In this document: piece by piece, positions 13,401-22,954 of the stretch
Layout: every line of letters starts with the position of its first letter
Position numbering within the stretch: position 1 is the stretch's first letter
From: Epichloe hybrida
Taxonomy: Eukaryota > Ascomycota > Sordariomycetes > Hypocreales > Clavicipitaceae
DNA: 64,000 nt
Assembly (NCBI GenBank): GCA_019022495.1
Contig: JAFEKR010000018.1
Span: forward strand, 682,001-746,000
Direction of reading: 5' to 3'
Position numbers and translations under genes: made by a program
Notes under the pieces: generated by a model
The model's database searches: none
Told to the model about the DNA's origin: nothing
Seen by the model: only the letters and a program-made list of their open reading frames with translations

Positions 13401-13534
13401 AACTTATTATTAAATATGGCCCTCCTATTATATAGGGCGAGTTATTATTAGATAAGCTACCTCTTTTAATTAACCTTGCTAATCTACGGTGTTTAAAGAC
13501 TACGTGGTTATTTGTGAAGGTAACTACTAATTAG

Positions 13535-13841
13535 TGTTAAATTCACAGGGTATTGAATTTAATATAATACAGTTGTAAGCCTGAAGAATAGTATTGTTAT
13601 TAATTATCTATTCTAGGCTACGTTATTTGTTATTATAATTAATTAAGTTCTAGGAAAAGAGAGGTAAAAAGCTAGAAGTTATAATATATAAAGGGAAAAG
13701 GGGTTACGCGTTTATGTCCTTATATTTCCTAGCTAATTAACGTGCTAGGTTATAGGTTACGTGTGGGGTCTGCGCGCGGCCCGAGCTTCTGCTAGGTAAT
13801 TGCGGCTGCGACGCGCGATTGATATCACCTTTGTTCCAACA
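13535..13841 (-). repeat. 5' LTR of B1
   Basis: This 307-bp LTR begins TGTTAAATTCACAGGG. Its outer 80 bases keep many CpG sites (GCGCGCGGCCCG and similar), while the same bases in the inner-facing LTR have decayed to TpA forms. Confidence 0.92.
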
Positions 13842-13846
13842 ATTAT

Positions 13847-14282
13847 ATTTAATAATAATATAACTATAATATTAAGCTATTTATAATAAAGAGATTATTT
13901 TACTTTATGTTATAAGAGGCTTTCTTTTTATATAACTATTTTATTTTAATTAGAAATAATAATATTAGTATTAGAGGTTTGTTAAGCTAAGGGTAATGTA
14001 AAAAACCTATAAAAAGCTCTTTAAAAAGGGCTAGAATAATATTTTTATTAAGATTTTAAAGGAATATAATATATTTTCTTTTAATACTAAGATTAGAAAA
14101 AAATAGCTTTAAAAGTAAGTTTAAGAATTTAGACTATTTTTAGCTTACTTACTATATTATATATTATTCTAAAAAAGTGGGTCTAAAGTGGGGCATACTA
14201 GTTATATATATACTTAGTTATAGCTTAAATTTTTTTTTTTTTTACTCTTAAAATAGTAGTATTTATAAAAGGGGGTCTCAAA
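13847..14282. other. Right interior of the hAT-like element, no gene seen
   Basis: A+T-rich DNA between B1 and the 99-bp repeats. No frame or motif is recognised except AAAGTGGGGCATA, which echoes the left side. Confidence 0.5.
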
Positions 14283-14778
14283 GTGGGTCTTATTAGTTAT
14301 ACCTTTTACTATAAATAGCTTTAATGTTTTTTCTATAGTTAAGACTAAGTAAAAAAGGTATTTATAAAAGTGGATCCAAAAGTGGGTCTTATTAGTTATA
14401 CCTTTTACTATAAATAGCTTTTATGTTTTTTCTATAGTTAAGACTAAGTAAAAAGGGATCTTAATAAAAGTGGGTCTAAAGTGGGTCTTATTGGTTATAC
14501 CCTTTACTGAAAATAGCTTTTATGTTTTTTCTATAGTTAAGACTAAGTAAAAAGAGATTTTCATAAAAGTGGATCCAAAAGTGGGTCTTATGAGTTATAC
14601 CTTTTACTATAAATAGCTTTAATGTTTTTTCTGTAGTTAAGACTAAGTAAAAAAGGTATTTATAAAAGTGGATCCAAAAGTGGGTCTTATTAGTTATACC
14701 TTTTACTATAAATAGCTTTTATGTTTTTTCTATAGTAAAGACTAAGTAAAAAGAGATCTTAATAAAAGTGGGTCTAAA
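14283..14778. repeat. Five tandem 99-100 bp units
   Basis: Units start with GTGGGTCTTA at 14283, 14382, 14481, 14581 and 14680, and a sixth start follows at 14779. Each contains TTATACCTTTTACT and ATAGCTTTWATGTT. The spacing is 99, 99, 100, 99 and 99 bases. Confidence 0.92.
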
Positions 14779-14810
14779 GTGGGTCTTATTAAATCTTATA
14801 AACTATAAGC

Positions 14811-15160
14811 TATTATAAGCTATTATAAGCTATTATAAGCTATTATAAGCTATTATAAGCTATTATAAGCTATTATAAGCTATTATAAGCTATTATAAGC
14901 TATTATAAGCTATTATAAGCTATTATAAGCTTTTATAAGCTATTATAAGCTTTTATAAGCTATTATAAGCTTTTATAAGCTATTATAAGCTTTTATAAGC
15001 TATTATAAGCTTTTATAAGCTATTATAAGCTTTTATAAGCTATTATAAGCTATTATAAGCTATTATAAGCTATTATAAGCTATTATAAGCTATTATAAGC
15101 TATTATAAGCTATTATGAGCTATTATAAGCTATTATGAGCTATTATAAGCTATTATAAGT
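14811..15160. repeat. About 34 copies of a 10-bp repeat, TATTATAAGC
   Basis: A near-perfect minisatellite. Between about 14931 and 15040, TTTTATAAGC alternates with TATTATAAGC, giving a 20-bp higher-order unit. Two late units read TATTATGAGC. Confidence 0.97.
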
Positions 15161-15179
15161 AATTATATTAATAAAAATC

Positions 15180-15258
15180 ATAAATACTACAAATACTACA
15201 AAATACTACATGTAGTGTAGTGTAGTAAAAAAAATCTCTTGTAGTGTAGTGTAGTGCA
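15180..15258. repeat. Right subterminal CTACA/TGTAG repeats of the hAT-like element
   Basis: ACTACAAATACTACA is followed by TGTAGTGTAGTGTAG in two blocks, mirroring the left end and adjoining the terminal AAAGCTCTG. Confidence 0.6.
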
Positions 15259-15274
15259 AAGCTCTGTTACTAGA

Positions 15275-17754
15275 TATATAGAAAGGCCCCTAGCTAATTT
15301 AAATTTATAATTAAGGATAATTACGAATTTAACTATAAGATTATTGTTAATATTATGCAAATTAATAGTTAACTAGTGCTTTATATTATTAATTTAGTAA
15401 CCTTATTCTAGGTAGCCTAGTTTCTTAATCTAAAGAAGTAGAAGGCTTAAGATATCTAGGATGTAATCTGCGAATATTAGATTAATACTTATCTTAGACC
15501 TCTAGATTAGATTATCTATAATACTAGTAATAACTTTGCTTCCGCTAAATTTAGGTATTATGCTTAATTAATATTAATTAAGACTAATAAGATACTAATT
15601 AAAGCCTATAATAGCATTAGAAAAGATAAGAGATATTACAGACCTTTATGCTAAGCTTATAATATTATTATAGACTTAATTAGAATAGAACTTATACTAG
15701 AGTAATACCTCTAAATAGCTATTAAGGCTATTAATAACTCTATAGGCCTAAATAGAATTATCCTAACTATACTAGTCTTTAAAGGCTACCTATAGATAAT
15801 AGATAAGTTACTACTAAGCATCTTTATTATTTAATATACTAAGGTAATTTATAAGGTAACTAATAAAGTCTAATATTATCTAGCTTTACGCTAGGTTTAT
15901 AATGCCCTTAGAACCTAGAATAGTCCTAATATAGTGCCTATACACTAGCTATTACTATAGGCTAATATATATATATAAAGAGAGAGAGGTAGCTAGTATA
16001 GCTTATATAAGCTACTTACTACTAATAAAGAGACCTATACTATTAATATACCCTATAGCCTAGTAAAGTTTTGCTTTATAGTAATAAAGCCTTACTATAA
16101 AAACTTATATATTATAAAGGGACTAGAATAGTAAGAAATAAGGCCTTATAATTTACTAGAACTATAGCCTAGTAATATAAAGAAAGAAAGAACTATATAA
16201 CTAACTATTACTAATAAAAGAGATTCTCTAATAGAAGATAGTAAAGAGCTATAGGTACTAGCTAAGAGAAAGTAAGGAAAACTAAGAAAAGCCCTTATAG
16301 TATAATTTATAAGTATAGGAGAGTCTAATAAAAAGGCTTATAAAGCCTAAATAGCCCTAAGGGGAAGCTATTAAGTTAAAGACTTATTACCTTACCCTAA
16401 AGGAATAAAAGTAAGGAAAAGAAAACCTTATAGCCTTAAGAAAGATATTAGCCTAGTTTAGCTTTATATACTTATAAATAAAGATTAGGAGGAGGCCTTT
16501 ATTTAAGAGGTTATAGCTAGAGGGATACTAAGTATAGTATTCCTTATAGTAAAGGAATACTAAGTATAGTATTCCTTATAGTAAAGGAAAAGGCTAACTA
16601 GAACCTTACTCTTTAACTTTACTAAGAAGGAAGGATTATAACCCTAGGAAAACCCTTTAAGTAGTCTAATTAAGCTAAAATTAATGCTTTATAAGCTTAT
16701 AATATATTTAAATTTATTAAGTTTAACCTAGTAAAGCATAGAGGTTATAGAATCTTTAATTCTTATATAGTTAGAGAGATTAAAGGTAAGGGAATAGACT
16801 TACTATATAAGAAGTCATGCCTTATTATATAAGGCCATAATAATAAGGGAAAGGAATTTATCCTAATGTAATCGCTAATAATATAATAAGTAAGCTAATG
16901 CCTTATTATAGCTATTACTTTATTATTAAGAAGAAAAGGCATTTACCTTTGGATTTACGACATTACGTAAGCCTACACTTAATTACACATAATACTAATA
17001 AGGCTAATTATTATAAGGATCCTAAAGCAAATTATATACCTCTTTCTAGAAGGGACTATAATTAAATTAATTAAACCTCTTTATAGGATTATAAAGGCTA
17101 GAACCCACTAGTAAGTAATATACTTCTATTACCACAAGGATAACCTTAACCTATAATCCTTGCTTATTAATTACTACCCTAAATAATAAGAATCTCTTTA
17201 GTATTATTGGAATATAAACTAATAATACATTAGGCCTAAGTAATAATAACTTCTTCTAAAAAGAAAAGAAAGAGCTTTAGAAAGCTAACTTTATAGCTAA
17301 AGAGAAGTAATAATTAACTACTAAGAACCCCCTTATCTTTAATAGTTATATCTTAACCTAAAATACTAATAATTTATTAATCTTAACCTAGAAAGGTTAA
17401 AGTTAGAAGATTAAGGAAGTTAATCCTTAATCCCTAATAGTAAAGCAAGATTACATAGAATAATAAGCCTAAGGGAGCTACATTATAACTATATATTAAC
17501 TAGAAGCTTTATATGACTTATTAATTACAGCTTAACACTAAGAACCCTTCGCTAAAGATATTACATGTTTTCATAAACGCCTTAAATAGCAGATTAAGAA
17601 TTAATAACGTAGACTATAATATATCCCTTTAGTTCTTAAGGAGGCAAAGCTCTTTATATTTGTAGATAAATTGCTTACTAATAATAAGGATTTAAGCTTA
17701 TAGATTAGATACGTGATCGTGATTAGTAACAAGATAATGTAAGATAATAATACC
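15275..17754 (+). pseudogene. A1 integrase, RT and partial RNase H remnant
   Basis: The integrase core runs from about 15306 to 15800 (KIIVNIMQINSQ, then INTYLRPLD and NNFASAKF). This matches the TDD-type copia integrase, with D-to-N changes at the catalytic positions. RT lies near 17080-17300: PLYRIIKARTH, then TNN at 17218-17226 in place of TDD, then RNase H from about 17600 with a KEAKLFIFVDKLL segment. The frame breaks off at 17754, where internal sequence fuses to the middle of the LTR: about 680 bp, equivalent to A2 18359-19039, has been deleted. Between integrase and RT lies a charged linker with poly-Lys/Glu tracts. Confidence 0.8.
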
Positions 17755-17949
17755 GCAATGCACGTAATATAATTAGCTATACTAATTCAATCCCCTCTCT
17801 TTTGCCTTACATATAGGTTTTGCCTACTTTCCTAGCATCTAGACTTTCCTTCTCTTCTCCCCTTTCCTAGCTAATTCATCTAACTATTATTGACTTTAAT
17901 ATTACAGGATTATCCTATTACCTGCGCAGGCACCTTGGCGTAACTAACA
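17755..17949 (+). repeat. Damaged 3' LTR of A1
   Basis: Reverse complement of A2 LTR positions 18165-18358. About 70 bp of the LTR start is missing with the deletion at 17754/17755. It ends GCGTAACTAACA at 17949. Confidence 0.88.
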
Positions 17950-18164
17950 TTAGCATTAGTAGTATTAATAGTGTTTTAATTAAATTAGGTAGCTAATTTA
18001 TTAGCTTTAGTAATAGAGATTAATTTATAAAGGTCTCTAGTAAGTCCTTTAAAGCTAGGTAAATAATTATATTTAGCTTGCTTACACTCTAGAATACTAG
18101 AAATTACGCTTAGGGTCTAATAATAAAGTTGTATATTAACTATTAATAAGGGAAAAAGTCCTCT
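17950..18164 (-). pseudogene. C1 gag fragment between A1 and A2
   Basis: Reverse complement of C2 at about 62935-63140. The piece belongs to the gag region of a family C copia element and continues after A2 at 31909. Its last five bases, CCTCT (18160-18164), are the A2 target site. Confidence 0.85.
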
Positions 18165-18427
18165 TGTTAGTTACACCAAGGCGCCTGCGCAGGTAGGATA
18201 ATCCCGTAATATTAAAGTCAATAATAGTTAGATTAATTAGCTAGGAAAGAAGAGGGAGAAGAGAGGGAAAGTCTAGATGCTAGGAAAGTAAGCGAAACCC
18301 GTGTGTAAGGCAAAAGAGGGGGTAGCGAATTAGTATAGCTAATTATATTACGTGCATTACGCTAGACCTATAATTTAGTTTAGTCTTTAGCTATAATTAA
18401 ACTAATAAAGATCTAAAGGAATTAACA
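18165..18427 (-). repeat. 3' LTR of A2
   Basis: This 263-bp LTR runs from TGTTAGTTACACCAAGGCG to GAATTAACA. The outer part keeps CpG; the inner part has decayed. A purine-rich tract (- strand) abuts it at 18428-18454. Confidence 0.92.
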
Positions 18428-18469
18428 CTAGTAATCTCTCTTTTTCCTTTATAGCTAAAGAGCTTAAAA

Positions 18470-21400
18470 ACATAATAAAAATTAGATTAAAGGAAAGTAT
18501 ATATAAGTAAATCTCTTAATAAGAATCCGCTACTCTAATTAGCTATTATGGCATTGGTTAATTACATTAATCTATTATTCCTTACCTAAGCTCCTATTTC
18601 CTAATATTATAGGTCTCTTTACCTATCCTTTAATATAAATTATTAATTTATTTAAATTAATTAAAGAGGAAAGTAATAAATTTAGTAATGCTTTAGTTAT
18701 TATATCTACTAGGTTATTATTACTATTAATCTACCTAACTTCGTAGATCTTATACCTCTTATATAATTAATAAAGAGCTATAATATTAATTATTAGTCTC
18801 TTCTCCTTTATAGTTCCTAGCTTTATAAGGCATTTATATAATAAAAAAGAGTTAGTATAGAGGATTATAGGGATTTAAGGCATCTTTAATTAATCTATAA
18901 TCTAATAGAGAGTTATAGAAACCACATAGGTAATATCCGCGCCTTAAACTTTACTATATAACTTAGAGGTAAGCGCACTATAGGTAACTTATTTACTCTT
19001 TATTAAACTATACATAATAATATTACCTTTTATAATAAAGGTATTATTATCTTATATTATCTTATTGCTAATTATAATCACGTATCTAATCTATAAACTT
19101 AAATCCTTATTATTAGCAAGTAATTTATTTATAAACATAAAGAGCTTTGCCTTCTTAAGAACTAAAGGGATATATTATAGTCTATATTATTAATTCTTAA
19201 TCTACTATTTAAGGTATTTATTAAGATATATAATATCTTCTATAGTGGGCTCTTAGTGTTAAGCTATAATTAATAGGTTATATAAAGCTTCTAGTTAATA
19301 CATAGTTATAATGTAGCTTCCTTAGGCTTATTACTCTATATAATCTTACTTTACTATTAAGGATTAAGGATTAACTTCCTTAATCTTCTAACTTTAACCT
19401 TTCTAGGTTAAGATTAGTAAATTATTAGTATTCTAGGTTAAGATATAACTATTAAAGATAAGGGGATTCTTAGTGGTTAATTATTACTTCTCTTTAGCTA
19501 TAAAGTTAGCCTTCTAGAGCTCTTTCTTTTCTTTTTAGAAGAAGTTATTATTACTTAGGCCTAATATATTATTAGTTTACATTCTAATAATACTAAAGAG
19601 GTTCTTATTATTTAGGGTAGTAATTAATAAGCAGGGATTATAAGTTAAGGTTATTATATTAAGGTTATCCCTATAGTAATAAAAGTTCATTACCTACTAG
19701 TAGGTTCTAGCCTTTATAATCCTATAAAGAGGTTTAATTAATTTAATTATAGTCCCTTCTAGGAAGAGGTATATAATCTACTTTAGGATTCTTATAATAA
19801 TTAACCTTATTAGTATTATATGTAATTAAGTATAGGCTTACGTAATATTATAAATCTAAAGGTAAATACCTTTTCTTCTTAATAATAAAGTAATAGCTAT
19901 AATAAGGCATTAGCTTACTTATTATATTATTAGCGATTACATTAGGATAAATTCCTTTCCTTTATTATTATAACCTTATATAATAAGGCAAGACTTCTTA
20001 TATAGTAAGTCTATTCCTTTACCCTTAATCTCTTTAACTATATAAAAATTAAAGATTCTATAATCTCTATACTTTACTAGGTTAAACTTAATAAATTTAA
20101 ATATATTATAAGCTTATAAAGCGTTAATTTTAGCTTAATTAAACTACTTAAAGGGTTTTCCTAGGGTTATAATCCTTCCTTCTTAGTAGAGTTAAAGGGT
20201 AAGGTTCTAATTAGCCTTTTCCTTTACTATAAGAAATAGTATACTTAGTATCCCTCTAGCTATAACCTCTTAAATAAAGGCCTCCTCCTAATCTTTATTT
20301 ATAAGTATATAAAGCTAAACTAGGCTAATATCTTTCTTAAGGCTATAAGGTTTTCTTTTCCTTACTTTTATTCCTTTAGGGTAAGGTAATAAGTCTTTAA
20401 CTTAATAGCTTCCCCTTAGGGCTATTTAGGCTTTATAAGCCTTTTTATTAGACTCTCCTATACTTATAAATTATACTATAAGGGCTTTTCTTAGTTTTCC
20501 TTACTTTCTCTTAGCTAGTACCTATAGCTCTTTACTATCTTCTATTAGAGAATCTCTTTTATTAGTAGTAATTAGTTATATAGTTCTTTCTTTCTTTATA
20601 TTACTAGGCTATAGTTCTAGTAAATTATAAGGCCTTATCTCTTACTATTCTAGTCCCTTTATAATATATAAGTCTTTATAGTAAGGCTTTATTACTATAA
20701 AGTAAAACTTTACTAGGCTATAGGGTATATTAATAGTATAGGTCTCTTTATTAGTAGTAAGTAGCTTATATAAGCTATACTAGCTACCTCTCTCTCTTTA
20801 TATATATATATTAGCCTATAGTAGTAGCTAGTATATAGGCACTATATTAGGACTATTCTAGGTTCTAAGGGTATTATAAACCTAGCGTAAAGCTAGATAA
20901 TATTAGACTTTATTAGTTACCTTATAAATTACCTTAGTATATTAAATAATAAAGATGCTTAGTAGTAACTTATCTATTATCTATAGGTAGCCTTTAAAGA
21001 CTAGTATAGTTAGGATAATTCTATTTAGGCCTATAGAGTTATTAATAGCCTTAATAGCTATTTAGAGGTATTACTTTAGTATAAGTTCTATTCTAATTAA
21101 ATCTATAATAATATTATAAGCTTAGCGTAAAGGTCTATAATATCTCTTAACTTTTCTAATGCTATTATAGGCTTTAATTAGTATCTTATTAGTCTTAATT
21201 AATATTAATTAAGTATAATACCTAAATTTAGCGGAAGCGAAGTTATTACTAGTATTATAGATAATCTAATCTAGAGGTCTAAAATAAGTATTAATCTAAT
21301 ATTTGTAGATTATATCCTAGATATCTTAAGCCTTTTACTTCTTTAGATTAGGAAACTAGGCTACCTAGAATAAGGTTACTAAATTAATAATATAAAGCAC

Positions 21401-21914
21401 TAGTTAACTATTAATTTACATAATATTAACAATAATCTTATAGTTAAATTCGTAATTATCCTTAATTATAAATTTAAATTAGCTAGGGGCCTTTCTATAT
21501 ATCTAGTAATAGTAGTAAACTTTAGTTAATTTCTTAATTACCTAGCGTTTAACTTTATAACTAGCTTAGTAAAGGATCTTTATAAGCTATTAAACAGAAG
21601 GATAACTAAGTTAATAATATAATTAATAGATATCTCCTTCTAAAAGGTAAAAGGTAACTATCTCTCTTACCTCTAGTAACTACTAAGGATATCCCTATTA
21701 TTACATAATAAGTATAGTTTTATTACCTTAGATAAGTATATTAGTAAGGTTATTAATCTTAACTTATATTTTATTTATATTAGTAATTAAGAAGAAAAAA
21801 GGGATAGCTATATTTAAAATATAGAATTTAAGCTCTCTAAGTTCTATAAGCATATAAAGGATGCCTTTTATAACTACTAATCTAGCACTAAATATAATAA
21901 TTTAGGGCTTATAG
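18470..21914 (-). pseudogene. A2 pol remnant
   Basis: Reverse-complement counterpart of A1 15275-17754, with the RNase H end that A1 lacks. Landmarks on the - strand: integrase core at about 21470-21050, RT near 19740-19500 with TNN at 19568-19576, and RNase H from about 19200 down to 18500. The protease/pol start near 21830 is followed by E1 at 21920. The frame is full of TAA/TAG stops. Confidence 0.8.
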
Positions 21915-21919
21915 GGGAT

Positions 21920-22743
21920 TTTTGAAATGTAGGGAGCTAGTTGCCAGCTAGCAACAGCTGTACGGGCGCAAGCTCTACGGTCGGGGACCAATAAGGCTGC
22001 AACGTTAAATCAATTAACGCAACGCAACGGAAGGTTATAGTAGTTATTAACTAATAGAATTTAATTTAGATTACTTTTATAATATCTTATAGAGTAATAG
22101 AATTAATTTTAGATATGTTGTACGGGCAATGCGGCTGTTGTTAGTTAAGAGGACTAGCTATCTAGCTAGTTAAAAAGATCTTCTTCCTCTCATAGACCTA
22201 CTAACCGTATTAGTGAATCCGGGCCGCTAACAGGGTCTTACAGGCTACTTTTGATTTTCCACAAAATTTATTTATATATAAAAACTAAAAAATCAACTCA
22301 CTACTATACTAGCTAGTAACCTATATATACTAACTTTTAGTCTAAAAAATAACCTTATATAAAGAGAAAGCCCTATCTTTGAGCTTTAATTTGCTATATA
22401 TGAAACTTTTGTATAACCTCTAGATAAAGAGAAAATCATTATTAAAGATAGCTATAGGGTAAGTTATATGTAAGGTAACCTGCTTATGCTACCCTAGCTT
22501 ACGTTACCTTAGCTTACCTAATTACTAGTGGTGTAGTTATAGCCATACTTATAGCCACAACGCAATTAACTAATTAGTTATCCACACGGTCAGTCGCAGC
22601 TGTTAATAGCTGCGATATAGCTATTAACAGCTGCCCTCGCGACCGTTAACAGCTGCAGTGTAGCTATTAGACTTATAAAGCAAGCTAGTAATAAGAAGGT
22701 TCTTTAACTAGAAAAGGGCTAAAAATAGGTCTTATTTTTAACA
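21920..22743 (-). repeat. 3' LTR of E1
   Basis: 824 bp; same family as 28214-29037, 55339-56169 and 61645-62475. It ends GGTCTTATTTTTAACA. Near 22590-22665 it holds a cluster of CAGCTG and related palindromes. Confidence 0.95.
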
Positions 22744-22753
22744 CCCCCTTTAC
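22744..22753 (-). other. Polypurine tract of E1
   Basis: CCCCCTTTAC next to the LTR reads GTAAAGGGGG on the - strand. Confidence 0.75.
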
Positions 22754-22954
22754 AAAAGAATTACACTTAAAAGTAATTAGAAGTGTACAAAAAGACTATA
22801 AGGAAAAATCAATAACTTTTGATAATAATAGATAAAAGGGAAAAACAGGAAAATATAAAAAAAGCCCCCTTTTTGAATTCCTAGCTATTATTAAATATAG
22901 CTCCCTTTTTAACGTTATTTTTTGGTTCCCTATGAAAGGGAATTAGTTATTAGT

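Larger units (their letters stand above)
7085..13841 (-). mobile_element. Complete copia element B1 inside the hAT-like element
   Basis: B1 is a full-length 6757-bp Ty1/copia retrotransposon on the - strand. It has two 307-bp LTRs (7085-7391, 13535-13841) with ends TGTTRR...YYAACA and a 5-bp TSD ATTAT (7080-7084, 13842-13846). A purine-rich tract on the - strand abuts the left LTR. A primer-site candidate abuts the right LTR (TAACTACTAATTAG, 13521-13534, + strand), and the same 14-mer occurs in family A. Pol is heavily mutated, but the integrase and the TDD-type RT can be recognised. Confidence 0.92.
6598..15266. mobile_element. hAT-like DNA transposon, non-autonomous, carrying B1
   Basis: The termini are CAGAGCTTT at the left and AAAGCTCTG at the right, a 9-bp perfect terminal inverted repeat. 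It is flanked by an 8-bp direct repeat TTACTAGA (6590-6597 and 15267-15274). The empty site exists once in A2 (21486-21510, reverse strand), so the insertion is certain. An 8-bp TSD with a CAG(N)G start is the hAT pattern. Removing B1 and its ATTAT repeat leaves about 1.9 kb with no recognisable transposase. What remains is TGTAGTG-type subterminal repeats at both ends, five 99-bp units and about 34 10-bp units. It is probably mobilised by an autonomous relative. Confidence 0.8.
82..17949 (+). mobile_element. Copia element A1, interrupted by D1 and the hAT-like element
   Basis: A1 is a Ty1/copia retrotransposon read on the + strand. Its pieces are 82-1472 (gag and protease), about 6436-6597 (between protease and integrase), 15267-17754 (integrase and RT) and 17755-17949 (damaged 3' LTR). 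Each piece is the reverse complement of collinear parts of A2 (18165-31903) and A3 (33079-39591), which proves they belong together. The 5' LTR lies outside the window or was lost with the B insertion at 1-81. The 3' LTR ends exactly where C1 sequence begins (17950), so A1 sits in C1. The product is dead: many stops, lost catalytic residues, and deletions at both internal junctions. Confidence 0.85.

Noticed and set aside
14811..15160. CRISPR-like array
   Set aside because: Units are directly adjacent 10-mers without spacers, in a eukaryotic transposon; a minisatellite.
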